From: Chitinophagaceae bacterium
GTDB taxonomy: Bacteria > Bacteroidota > Bacteroidia > Chitinophagales > Chitinophagaceae
Reading direction: 5' to 3'
NCBI GenBank assembly: GCA_016721085.1
Contig: JADKJI010000009.1
Span: 1-64,000 of the forward strand
DNA length: 64,000 bases
The notes below the pieces were generated by a model. That model saw only the letters and a program-made list of their open reading frames with translations, was not told the DNA's origin and made no database searches. This document shows positions 11,096 through 21,386 of the stretch, in pieces (positions within the stretch are counted from its first letter, which is position 1; the number at the start of each line of letters is the position of its first letter). A program made the position numbers and the translations under genes.

Positions 11096-11239
11096 ATGGG
11101 AAATCAGGTGTTCTCTTCAAGTGGCAGCAAAATAGTTGATTTTTAGAATTATTACCCTCTTTCCCTATTATTTTTATACCCTAAACCTTATTATTTATTA
11201 TCTTACTTTTTTGTGATAACAGGTTTTTCAGTACTACTT

Positions 11240-14142
11240 ATGCCCTTACTTAAACGATATCTTTTAATAGCTTCCTTATTCTTTACTCATGTGCTATTCG
11301 CCCAGGATTATAGCTTTACCCGTTATGACTTAAAAGATGGTTTGGCGGGATCTACAGTTTATGCAATGACGCAGGATAAAGATGGGTTTTTATGGTTTGG
11401 AACGGAGACGGGATTAAGCAGGTTTGATGGAACACATTTTATGAATTTATCAACAGAAAATGGGCTTCCTGACAATGAAATATTGACACTTTTTGGTGAT
11501 AAAAAAGGAAGGATATGGATTGCTCCTTTTAAGGTCTCAATTTGTTATTATTATAATGGAAAGATACACACAAATGAAAATGATTCACTTTTAGCTCAGA
11601 TTCAATTAAAGGGTAATGTATACAGGATTGCAGAAGATGATAGTGGAAATATACTTCTACAGGAAAATAATGCCCTTCATCTTATAGATTCTTCTGGTAA
11701 AGTAAGAACTATTGATAATGTATACGGTAATAAAGGCCGATTTAATAATATAGGTCCCAGAGCAGGCGGTGGGTTTTCGGTTTTTTTTAGGGACTCCTTA
11801 TATGATTTTAAGAATGATGTTTTTTCTGGAAAAGCTTATTTAGGGCAAATTTCTGAACATATGGCCTTTTCGTTGTTTTCAAAAACATGTTATGCATATA
11901 GGAGCAAGATATATGAAATGAGTATTGTTAGATTGAAAGACAATGCAGTACTTCGGTTGCCCTTTAATCTAGAGGTTTTAAAAATGGTGTCTTTAAACGA
12001 CAGCCTTATTTCTATTTGCAGGAAGTCGGGATCCTGGATTTATAATATAAATACATTTAAGCTCCATGCTGTTTACCTAAAGGAGAACACTCACGGGTTT
12101 GCCATGATTGATAAGGAACGAAATTGGTGGTTTTGTACCTTAGGTCAGGGTGTATTCAAATTAAATTCGGATTTTATTTATAACGTTACTATCAGAAATG
12201 ATGAAAAAGGATGCTGGGAGTTACTAGCGTTGTAAAAAGCGACTATGGGTTTTATTTAGGGACAGATTTTGGGAGGTTGTATGAATTTAATTTTAAGAAT
12301 AATACTCCTGTTGTAAGGCATGTTTTTTTAGACCAAAGTTTTGATGATAGTTCTCCTTATAGGACTTGGATATGAAAAAGGATTTGGCATATTTTGTGGA
12401 ACAGGGGCTATGTACAGACTGTTTGATATTAATGGGAATTTAAAGACTTCAATTGATAAAATTGCAGTTAAGCAAGTGGTAGATGATGGGGAGGCTAATT
12501 ATGTAGCTACCAGTTCTTATGTGCTAAGAGTAAATAAATTGGATTTTTCTAAAAGAGATACCATTTGGTCAAATAGAGCCACATGTATCTATAAATTTAG
12601 AGATAGTTTGTTCATAGGATCTTTGAATGGCTTGTATTTGTATCGTGCTGATAAATCAGTTGTTGATATGGGTAAGAAATACGCTGTTTTTAAAAACCGT
12701 GTTTCTTTTATTACGGCATCATCCAACGGAACAGTTTGGGTAGCCACTTTTGGTGGTGGAATTGCAGCTTTGAAAAATGGCAAACTCATTAGAGTGATAA
12801 CCCAAAATCATGGATTGCCAAGTAATGTTTGTAAAACTCTGTTAGCAGAAAAAGATCATTTATGGGTAGGGACAGACAAAGGTGCTGCCAAGGTTGATAT
12901 TATTGGTGATAGTTTGATAATCAGGAAATATTCGGAAGCAGACGGCCTGCTTTCAGATAATATAAATGTTATCCATGAGTTCAATGGCAATGTTTTTTTT
13001 GGAACTTCAAAGGGGTTAAGTTATTTTTTGAATGATGAAAATAACTTTGAATCCACCTGTGATTTGAACATGGTCTCATTTCTTTCAAATGGAGTCAGGT
13101 ATTTAACAGAAGGAATAACTTATTTCAAACATGATCAAAATAATATACAGTTTGAATTTGTAGCTATTTCATTTAGGTCAATTGGGGATATTGTTTATGA
13201 ATACAGGTTGATTGGATCCGATACTACCTGGAACAAAACTCGTCAAAATATTCTTAACTACCCAGCACTCCCCAGTGGAAACTATGAATTTGAAATAGTA
13301 GCTACTAATAAATTCGGTAAAAGAAGTGAAACCAGAAGAGTTTTATTCACCATTGAACAAATACTGCAAGAACGTATATGGTTCAGAGTGCTATTGATTT
13401 GTGTTTTATTGGTTTCTATTTGCATGATATCGCTTTATTTTTATAAAGAGAAATAAGAATAAGGAACAAGAAAAAAACAGCAATTGTTAAAAAAATAAGT
13501 GAGTTGGAGCAACTAGCGATTAAAGTCTCAGATGAACCTCATTTTATTTTCAATAGCCTGAATTCAATTCAGCAATACGTAATGGATAAAGATGTGGCTG
13601 GCGCCAATAAATTCATTTCAGGTTTCTCAAGGTTGATTAGACAAACCCTTGATTTTTCATCAAAGCAAAAGGTTGGCATACAGGAAGAACTTGACTATCT
13701 TAAGAATTATCTTGAATTGGAAAAAACAAGACTGGAAAGCGCCTTTGATTATTCAATTGAAGTGGATCCGTTACTGGCAAATACAGGATATACTATTCCG
13801 CCTATGATTCTCCAGCCATTTGTCGAGAATAGTGTAAGGCATGGAGTTAGGTATCGAAAGGATAATAGTGGGCATATACGAATTCGTGTAACAATTGACG
13901 AGAATCATATTTATTTTGTTATAGAGGATAATGGTGTTGGAAGATCACAGTCAAAGAATTTCAAGAGTTCCATACCTATAGAGTATCAGTCCAAAGGCAT
14001 GTCGCTCACTGCTAACAGGGTTGAATTGCTTAATAATAGCAGCAAGCAAAAAATGCAGGTTACAATTGAAGACGCATTTCCTGATGATAAAGAATATCCA
14101 GGTACAAGGGTGATTGTTTCAATGCCAGCTTATTTTGATTAA
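11240..14142 (+). CDS. Two-component-propeller sensor histidine kinase 1 (LytS-type), frameshifted
   Basis: The signal peptide MPLLKRYLLIASLFFTHVLF is followed by Reg_prop beta-propeller repeats (GFLWFGTETGLSRFDGTHF, GRIWIAPF, later NGTVWVATFGGGIAAL), a Y_Y_Y domain (YEYRLIGSDTTWN), one membrane helix (about 13380-13440), a HisKA_LytS-type region and an HATPase domain (QPFVENSVRHG, EDNGVG). Frame breaks lie near 12220, 13450 and 13530. Around 13530 an extra base and a lost C hide the phosphoacceptor motif: the uncorrected frame reads SDEPHFIFN where the sister gene has SQMNPHFIFN. The ATG at 11240 is preferred over the upstream GTG because it begins the signal peptide. The next gene starts 23 bases downstream. 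Confidence 0.85.
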
Positions 14143-14165
14143 TTAAACAGTTTTTATCATTTAGT

Positions 14166-17077
14166 ATGACTCTGCTTAAGCTATATTTCTATTTTGCTTC
14201 TCTTTTATTTATCCAGAATGTTTTTGGGCAAGAACATAGTTACACCCGTTACGATCTTAATGATGGGTTGGCTGGTTCTACAGTATATACAATGGCACAA
14301 GACAAAGACAGGTTTTTGTGGTTTGGTACAGAAACAGGTTTAAGCCGATTTGATGGGACTCATTTTAAGAATTACTCTACTTCAGATGGGTTGCCGGATA
14401 ACGATATACTGGATATTTATTGTGACAAGAAGAACAGGATATGGATGGCTACGTTCAAGGTTTCAATTGCATATATTTTTAATGGTCAGATACATAATCA
14501 ATTCAACGATTCCGCTCTTTCAAATTTGAAGTTGCCTGGTAATATTTTATCTTTTGTTGAAGACAAGAATGGGGATTTAGGAATTATGGGTCGAACTTTT
14601 TTGATTGTTTTGAAAAGGAATGGAGAGTTTAAATATGTTAATCTGTTCATGATACATCCTGAAATACTTAATATATCAATAACTACAAAAGGCGATAAAG
14701 GATTTGTTCTGTATACAAATAAAGGGTTAGTAAGTATTGAAGATGAACAAGCAAAATTGATTGAACCCTTTGATATCAAATACGACCATTATGCCTATTT
14801 GAAAATAACTGAAAATATGCTAGTCTTTAGGGATGAATTGTATTTTACAAAACTAAAGTTGTTGAAAGAGCATAAAGAAGTTACTATACCTGTATTAAAA
14901 GGAAATCTTAAGTTGACATCCGTTTCTGATAGTGTTTTGAGTTTTAATACCAGGAATGGAGCTTATTTTTATAACCCCTACATCAGCGACAAGCCTGTAG
15001 CTGTTTACCTGACTGAACGCCCTATTTCATATGCTTTTAAGGACGACGAGAAGAATATTTGGTTCTGCACCCTTGGGAATGGAGTGTATAAATTGAATTC
15101 TGAAGCTATTCGAACGATTGTAATGTATGAGAACAATAAAAGGCAATCAGGTGTAAGTGCCATTACTTCTGCAGGTGAAGATGTTTATTGTGGTACAAGT
15201 TTGAATAGTATCCATAAGGTGAGGTTTGGAAAAGAAATATCTAATAAGCGATATTTTAATACTTTTTATGCCGGAGAATTGTCGCCAGTAACAGATTTGA
15301 TTGTATGTGCTAATGGGGATATTATTTTAGGGTCAGGAGTTTTGTTAACAAGGCTGGATTCAAAAGGTCATTTAATGAAGTCTGTTAATACTGTTGCCAT
15401 AAAGAAAATTCAAAAGTTGGCGCAATCACTTACTGTTGCCAGTAGTGGAAGTGTAGTGAATGTTAGTCTTGATGACTTTAAAGTTTTAGATACTATTTGG
15501 AGAGAAAGGGCTACTACAGTATATGTTAAAGATTCCAATTATTTTATTGGAACATTGAATGGATTAGTAAGAGTGGGTATTAATGGCCAGTTTGAAAACA
15601 TGGGTGATTCATTTCCCATATTGAAGAACAGGATATCAGTAATTACTGAAGATATGTATGGTACATTATGGGTGGGTACTTTTGGAAATGGGGTAATTGG
15701 GCTTAAAAAGGGCAAACCAATAAGATTGATATCTGAGAAGGAAGGTCTTTCGAGTAATATTTGCAGATCCATATTCTCTTCCAAAGATTTTTTATGGGTT
15801 GGAACCAATAAGGGGCTTAATAAGATTGCCATTTCAAAGCCAAATTTGGAGGTAGTTAATTATTTTACTGAAGATGGCATTCCTTCAAATAACATTGATG
15901 CCATTTATATAAAGGATTCAACTCTTTTCCTTGGTACTCCTGCTGGGCTTACTTATTTTAAAGAAAGTGATATTGCAACAAATTCGATATGCTCACTAAG
16001 ATGGACAGATATGGAGATGAATGGGGAATTATCCTTTCCAGATAGTGAAGTAACCTATTTCCCAGCAAAATCATGGAATTTAAGGTTTGGTTATGTAGGT
16101 ATTTCCTTTAAGTCAAATGGGGATATAAAATACCAATACAGGTTGATGGGGCTTGATTCAAATTGGCAAACAACTACATCGACCTTTCTCACTTATCCAT
16201 CATTACCTTCAGGAGATTATGAATTACAGATCATTGCCATTAATAAATATGGTGTCAAAAGCAATCTATTAAAGTATAGGTTTGTTATTAATAAGTATTA
16301 TTGGGAGACCACATGGTTTAAAGCACTTGTTGTATTGCTATTCTTTGTTCTGCTCATGGGTTTCTATTTTTTATCATCTAGGTTCATAAGCAAAAGGGAA
16401 AAAGAGAAAACAAGAATAAGTTCTCTTATTTCTGAGTTAGAACAGCTGGCTTTGAAATCTCAAATGAATCCGCATTTTATTTTTAATAGTCTAAACTCCA
16501 TTCAGCAATATGTGATGGATAAGGATGTAGCAGGAGCTAATAAATTTATTTCGGGGTTTTCGAGACTAATAAGGCAAACCCTGGATTTTTCTTCGAAGCA
16601 AAAGATAGGGTTGGATGAAGAGTTGGATTACCTTACTAATTATCTTGAATTGGAAAAGACAAGATTTGAGGGATCATTTGATTATTCAATTGATGTGGAT
16701 CCTTCAATATCCAGGCATGGATATCCCTTACCTCCTTTGATTTTACAGCCGTTTGTTGAAAATAGTGTCAGGCATGGAGTTAGGTATAGAAAAGATAATA
16801 ATGGACATATTCAGATTAAAGTATCTATTGAGCAGGACCTTATATTTATTTTGTTCTTGAAGATAATGGGGTTGGTAGAAACCAATCTAAGAATTTGAAG
16901 AGTTCAATGCCAATTGAATATCAGTCTAAGGGTATGACGCTTACAGCAAACAGGGTTGAAGTAATGAATAATAGTAGTAAGCAAAAAATGCAGGTAACTG
17001 TGGAAGATGCCTTTCCGGAAAATGAAATTTATCCTGGTACAAGAGTTATAGTTACAATACCTAGCAACTTAAGATAA
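14166..17077 (+). CDS. Two-component-propeller sensor histidine kinase 2 (LytS-type)
   Basis: This is a paralogue of the preceding kinase with identical architecture: signal peptide, about a dozen Reg_prop blades, Y_Y_Y domain, one transmembrane helix (residues about 720-740), HisKA_LytS-type SQMNPHFIFNSLNSIQQY and an HATPase domain. Forty residues around SLNSIQQYVMDKDVAGANKF are identical to kinase 1, whereas the sensor halves differ, which suggests recent duplication or gene conversion. A single T lost near 16855 splits off the last 60 codons; the HATPase G-box would read LEDNGVGRN after repair. It would autophosphorylate on the NPHF histidine in response to an unknown periplasmic ligand. 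It is co-transcribed with the LytTR regulator 11 bases downstream. Confidence 0.87.
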
Positions 17078-17088
17078 TTTTATTGTAA

Positions 17089-17845
17089 ATGGTAAGATTA
17101 ATTCCATCTTAGTTGATGATGAGCCAAAAACCTTCGGATATTGCGCGGTTTGTTGAACGAGTTTTGTCCAGATGTCAATATAATTGGGGAAGCACAGTCG
17201 GCCGACGATGCAGAATTGTTGATAAAGGAACTGGATCCGGAATTGGTTTTCTTAGACATCGAAATGCCTTTTGGAAATGCCTTTCAACTTTTGGAGAAGA
17301 TAATGCCGGTGAATTTTGAAATCATTTTTGTAACTGCATTTGACAACTATGTGCTGAAGGCCTTTAAATATAGTGCATTGGATTACCTGTTGAAGCCGGT
17401 TACCATCGAAGAACTGGTAAATGCTGTAAAAAGGGCAGATTTCAGGATTAGTCAAAAGACAATCAATCCTCAATTAATCAATCTTTTCAATAATCAAAAA
17501 GTTTCAAAACCCGGAGATCAAAAGCTGGTTCTTGAAGCGAGAGATGGATCAATGGTGTTTGTGAAGTTTAATGATATTATAAAAATTAGAGCTGAAGGTG
17601 GATACACATATATTCATACAATGGAAGGCAAGCAATACATTTCAGATAAGTCGGTTAAAGAGTATGAAGATATTTTACCTGAATCAATCTTCTTCCGTAT
17701 CCATCACTCTTTCATTATAAATAAGAACGTAATTAAAAAGATAGTGCCTGGAAGAGGAGGGATGGTTGAACTCATAGATGGATCAAAAGTAGAAGTAGCA
17801 GTGAGAAGGAAGACAGAGTTTATGGAATGGGTGGGGAGGGGGTAG
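17089..17845 (+). CDS. LytTR family response regulator
   Basis: The receiver domain shows the acidic pair (ILVDDEPKT), the phosphoacceptor D in LVFLDIEMPFG, the T in FVTAFDNY and the K in YLLKPV. The LytTR DNA-binding domain follows (MVFVKFNDIIKIRAEGGYTY, then FFRIHHSFIINKNVIKKI). Two single-base losses, a T near 17103 and a C near 17132, break the first 15 codons; the remainder is open to 17845. It is the only regulator next to the two LytS-type kinases and is the likely partner of both. LytTR proteins bind direct repeats upstream of target genes; no convincing pair was found here. Confidence 0.88.
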
Positions 17846-17848
17846 GCT

Positions 17849-17990
17849 GGGAGTCGGGAGTCGGGAGTCGGGAGTCGGGAGTCGGGAGTCGGAGTCGGGA
17901 GTCGGGAGTCGGGAGTCGGGAGTCGGGAGTCGGGAGTCGGGAGTCGGGAGTCGGGAGTCGGGAGCGGGGGAGTCGGGAGTCGGGAGTCGG
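17849..17990. repeat. Tandem array of a 7-bp unit (GGGAGTC), about 20 copies
   Basis: Twenty head-to-tail copies of GGGAGTC begin three bases after the regulator's stop codon. One unit is 6 bp (near 17891) and one is disrupted (around 17961-17973). The unit matches words in the outer arms of the large inverted repeats at 49.8-50.1 kb, but here no inverted partner follows. The remainder of the gap 17846-18283 holds GAAC-rich low-complexity DNA, the second 15-bp repeat and a small hairpin. Confidence 0.9.
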
Positions 17991-18055
17991 TTAAATTTTG
18001 GCTTTATAAGTTACGATTTATTTATGTTATCAACTTTATAAATTCCAGTGTGTAT

Positions 18056-18130
18056 GAAACTTGTTTGAACTTATGGAACCTATGGAACTTCTTGAACTTC
18101 TGGAACCCTTAAACTCTTAAACCCCCAACC
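18056..18130. repeat. GAAC-rich low-complexity segment
   Basis: The sequence is built from loose repeats of GGAAC/TTGAAC with spacings of 7-9 bases and then TTAAAC words. Similar text occurs at 45903-45950 and 47940-48045, always between convergent gene ends and beside the large inverted repeats. It does not code for protein in any frame. Function is unknown. Confidence 0.5.
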
Positions 18131-18155
18131 TCAAGACACACTTATCCCCCAAATC

Positions 18156-18170
18156 GACACAGTTACCGGA
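18156..18170. repeat. 15-bp repeat, copy 2 (GACACAGTTACCGGA)
   Basis: This is identical to 9126-9140 over 15 bases and in the same orientation, with no obvious extension of identity beyond it. The two copies bracket the DNRLRE, GT4 and histidine-kinase genes. Confidence 0.4.
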
Positions 18171-18264
18171 ATTTTAAAAATCGAATTGCAACGGTGTTTA
18201 CATTTGAATGGTAAATTTTAACCTTTACCTCTGTGCACTGTTTTTCCTTTTTTTTAAGATTTTT

Positions 18265-18282
18265 CCCTGGCTTCGGCCGGGG
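18265..18282 (+). terminator. UUCG-loop hairpin, possible terminator
   Basis: CCCTGGC-TTCG-GCCGGGG forms a 7-bp stem (one G-U pair) with a UUCG tetraloop in plus-strand RNA, followed by ATTATCTTTTT. It could end plus-strand transcription from the kinase operon. It also abuts the stop codon of the minus-strand glycosyltransferase, but that side lacks a U-tract. Confidence 0.45.
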
Positions 18283-18283
18283 A

Positions 18284-19402
18284 TTATCTTTTTAGTAGGG
18301 TAGCCACTTTTTTGGAAATTGAACCCCAGTAATAATATTGGTAAAAGCTTATGGGAGTGTGACTGTTCTGTATTAGAACTTTTTTTAATTCTTCATTGAA
18401 ACTTTTCCAGTCTTCATTTGGAACTACTTTTAACTGTTCGCCACAAACAGATTCGATTATTCCCAATGCGCCAATTTTTGTAGATACAACCTGGCAATCG
18501 TAGGCGATCGCTTCTATTGCCTTTGTCTTTACCCCACCACCACTGATAATTGGATTAAGGAAAATGTCGGCTGCCTTAAAATAGAGGCTTATATCGTCTA
18601 CAAAGCCCGCATAGATGATGTTTTGGTTCTTGTATGCTTTCAATTCATCAAAGGAGGCAGGTAATCCTTTTCCACAAACTAAAATCTTATATGGGATAGC
18701 CAGTTCTTGTAAAACAGGATTTACATGATCCAAAATGACCTTTAATGCATCGTAGTTGGTATGATGGTATAATGCACCATTAAAAAGCAGGAGTTTTGTT
18801 CCAGACTCTATTTTATACTGTGCTAATATCTTGTTTCTACATTCCTCTTTATCGGTTGGGATACCGGGAATTTCAACTCCATAAGTAATAGCATGAGATT
18901 TATCGGGATTTATGGAAAGCTCTTTGATGGCGTATTCCCTATCGTCTTCTGAAATAAAAAAGTTGATATCAGATTGGCGATACACCCAGCATTCATACCA
19001 TTTCAGGGCTTTCCACCACCAACGACCAATGGATTTGGATCTTTCGAATTCAATATTATGTGAATGTACCACCCAAGTGATCTTCATTGTTTTCTTAATC
19101 ATCCAGGCTAACCAGCCGTAGTAGGGATGTTCGATCAGCAAATGAGTAGCATTTTGTTCCTTTATGAACCTTCTAACGGTAAAGTAAAGGAACAGGTTCA
19201 TGTATCTTAACCGGCTGTTGGATAGGATAGGGTGGAAGCTGTAATTTTTTGCTTCACTCGCTTCATTGTTTTTTGTACCTATGGCAGTTATGGATACTTC
19301 TTTGCCTACATACTCATTGAAAACGGCAATACCTTTTTCACCTCCCAGCCTTGCTGGAAGTATCTTGTATGGAACGATGCTGATGACGCGAACGGTATTC
19401 AT
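18284..19402 (-). CDS. Glycosyltransferase family 4
   Basis: This is an intact 372-residue GT-B enzyme. Landmarks are ARLGGEKGIAVFNEYV near the N-terminus, the acceptor-side WVVHSHNIEFERS, the donor-domain opening KLLLFNGALYHHTNYDAL, and the C-terminal NPIISGGGVKTKAIEAIAYD, in which E occupies the second position of the E-x7-E-like motif. It transfers a sugar from an NDP donor, presumably onto a surface glycan. Its start overlaps the stop of the upstream methyltransferase by four bases, so the two are one transcription unit. Confidence 0.85.
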   Translation of the reverse strand: MNTVRVISIVPYKILPARLGGEKGIAVFNEYVGKEVSITAIGTKNNEASEAKNYSFHPILSNSRLRYMNLFLYFTVRRFIKEQNATHLLIEHPYYGWLAWMIKKTMKITWVVHSHNIEFERSKSIGRWWWKALKWYECWVYRQSDINFFISEDDREYAIKELSINPDKSHAITYGVEIPGIPTDKEECRNKILAQYKIESGTKLLLFNGALYHHTNYDALKVILDHVNPVLQELAIPYKILVCGKGLPASFDELKAYKNQNIIYAGFVDDISLYFKAADIFLNPIISGGGVKTKAIEAIAYDCQVVSTKIGALGIIESVCGEQLKVVPNEDWKSFNEELKKVLIQNSHTPISFYQYYYWGSISKKVATLLKR

Positions 19403-20165
19403 CCCTTAGGTGATGGTTTTTTTGCCAACACGAAGATAGCGGTTGCAAGGAAAGGAATTTTAGTACTATTGCTATTGAAGATATTTTTGAGTAACCACCT
19501 TTTCAGTTTCCCCTCTTTTAATACATCCATTGGTGCTGTTACATATTCACAGGTAATTATTTCAAATCCCTGTTTTTCCAATAGTCTGGTTATCCTTGAT
19601 TTTGTATAGATACGGGCATTGGCCCAACGTTCATGTAAAGGCCTTGGCAACCATGAAAAAAAAGGCACCCGATTCCAGGGTAATAGTGGAAGATGAGCCC
19701 CATGGGTTTCAAAAATCCACCACTTGTTAGGAACACTGATGGCCGCTAAACCGCCAGATTCCAGAATATCAAAGTATTTTGAAACGGTATCCTCATTTTG
19801 AAAATGTTCAATCACTTCAAAACTGATGATGCGCTGGAATTTTTCAGTAAACTCATCCTTTTCCAAATTCACAACTCTGAAGGCGCTGTTATGGGCATCC
19901 CATTTTTTTTGTTGCTCCTTGAAGGGTTCAGTGTAATTGAAAATATCGATCCCTAAACACTGTCTGAATTTTTTTGCCACCCTGTTTATGGTAGCGCCAC
20001 CACCACAACCAATTTCAATGCAATCCTTATCCTTATCAAAAAACCTGGCTGGGCTTCCATTAACTGAATCCTCCTCGATATAATCAAGTCTGTATCATCA
20101 GCTGGCTTACCCAGGTAATGGTCAGATTCAAATAGTTCTTTATCGACTCTGGAGGTGTTGGACAT
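19399..20165 (-). CDS. Class I SAM-dependent methyltransferase
   Basis: The protein is about 255 residues starting MSNTSRVDKELFESDHYLGK. The SAM-binding glycine loop is CIEIGCGGGATI, followed by GIDIFNY and the later FEVIEHFQNEDT, as in Methyltransf_11/23 enzymes. One A lost from GGAAAGCCC near 20055 breaks the frame and makes the gene look 60 codons shorter. The last residues are hydrophobic (IPFLATAIFVLAKK), as is common for membrane-associated glycan methyltransferases. It is coupled to the downstream GT4. Confidence 0.75.
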
Positions 20166-20258
20166 GTTTGGGGTTAAAAGTTAAGTTTAAAGTTCAATAT
20201 GTTCAAGAAATTAAAGAGGTACAGTTAAATTAATCGCTAACAGACTTAATTATTTTTT

Positions 20259-20315
20259 CACCGCAGAGACGCGGAGACGCAGTGGAATTCACGCTGCGTC
20301 TCCGCGTCTCTGGTG
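20259..20315. repeat. Core hairpin of the composite intergenic element, solo copy
   Basis: The left arm 20259-20282 and right arm 20294-20315 are complementary over about 22 bp (ACCGCAGAGACGCGGAGACG type) with an 11-base loop and a two-base gap in the right arm. It is the same core found in the larger elements at 45.8, 49.95, 61.08 and 61.93 kb, but without the long outer arms. It lies between two methyltransferase genes on the same strand, so it is not restricted to convergent gene ends. Confidence 0.8.
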
Positions 20316-20330
20316 ATTTGCATTAGCTTT

Positions 20331-21362
20331 TCACTCCGGACTTCTTTCAGCAACTACATAAATAAACGGTGCCACCAATATTCCTACATTCTTATTTAAT
20401 CCAATCACTACATTCAATACTTTCCCCATCAGGTTTTTCCAGCCTTTGCTATAATGGGTATCCCAGAAGCCAGGAAGGAATTGTATATTATATTTTCTTT
20501 CGTCTATTAACTTCCTGTATTCATTAAATGGAATAATATGTTCAGCCCATACACCATTGGAAGGATCGCAGGTATTGCTTCCTATGGATAATGGTTTTGG
20601 AAGCTGATGACTCGTCATATATAAATCTACTGTTTTCTTAATTTCCGGAATTGCCATACCTCTTGTTAAAGTAGCAAGACTGACAACGATCGATGTTTCT
20701 AATTGAGGAGCATGACCTGCAATGAATGAATTTCTTTCTTTCAGGTATTCTTTCTCCCATTTCCGATGCCATAAGATATGCTTGATTCGGCTACCGGGGT
20801 TATTGTAGTTGGCCGTTGTGGAAGAATACACCAATGCTTTTGGTTGCTTGTGGGCAATAGCCGCATAAAAATCTTCCAACTTATAAATGTGTTCAATTAC
20901 ATTGCGTGATGTGATGATATCGCATTGCAAATCCTTTGCAGACAATTCTTCCAATGTAGAATCAATATCGCCAGTTATATACTCATCAACATTTACACCA
21001 ATTGATTCTGCTATCAATTGTGCACTTCGTTTCCAGTCGGCCAGGTGATCGTTGTATATTACTTTGTGACAACCAATCATCTTTGCTAATGTATATAAAG
21101 TACCCACACCAGCACCATAATCCATCAATACAATTTCCTGAACTTGTTTTTTTGAAAGCGAAATTGAATTGTATAACAAATGGGCACTTGTTTCAATAGA
21201 AAAAAACAGGCGCTTGAAATGACTTCCTTTAAAATATGCCAGACAATAATCAGGCATTCCCAATTGTTCAACAGGTAAGACCTGAAGTTTTTTTAATAAT
21301 TCCTCTGCTTTTCCCTGTATCAATCGGCTTAACTGATCTTTCTGTGGCAAAAATAAGTCCAT
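20331..21362 (-). CDS. Predicted SAM-dependent methyltransferase
   Basis: This is an intact 343-residue soluble protein. LMDYGAGVGTLYTLAKMI around residue 95 is the SAM-binding motif I, VIYNDHLADW is motif II, and CDIITSRNVIEHIYKLEDFY is the motif IV region with an H typical of small-molecule methyltransferases. The C-terminal third (GSNTCDPSNGVWAEHIIPF) is not diagnostic. It lies between another methyltransferase and yfhO on the minus strand, separated from the former by the solo core hairpin. A role in envelope glycan or lipid modification is inferred from position only. Confidence 0.7.
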   Translation of the reverse strand: MDLFLPQKDQLSRLIQGKAEELLKKLQVLPVEQLGMPDYCLAYFKGSHFKRLFFSIETSAHLLYNSISLSKKQVQEIVLMDYGAGVGTLYTLAKMIGCHKVIYNDHLADWKRSAQLIAESIGVNVDEYITGDIDSTLEELSAKDLQCDIITSRNVIEHIYKLEDFYAAIAHKQPKALVYSSTTANYNNPGSRIKHILWHRKWEKEYLKERNSFIAGHAPQLETSIVVSLATLTRGMAIPEIKKTVDLYMTSHQLPKPLSIGSNTCDPSNGVWAEHIIPFNEYRKLIDERKYNIQFLPGFWDTHYSKGWKNLMGKVLNVVIGLNKNVGILVAPFIYVVAERSPE

Positions 21363-21386
21363 GGTAACAGTGGGTTTTATTCCTTA

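Noticed and set aside
17849..17990. Possible CRISPR array
   Set aside because: Units are 7 bp head-to-tail without spacers, and no cas gene is present; it is a simple tandem repeat.
20259..20315. tRNA-like or rho-independent terminator structure
   Set aside because: The stem is GC-rich and long but has no U-tract, and the same core recurs at several loci, so it is classed as a repeat.
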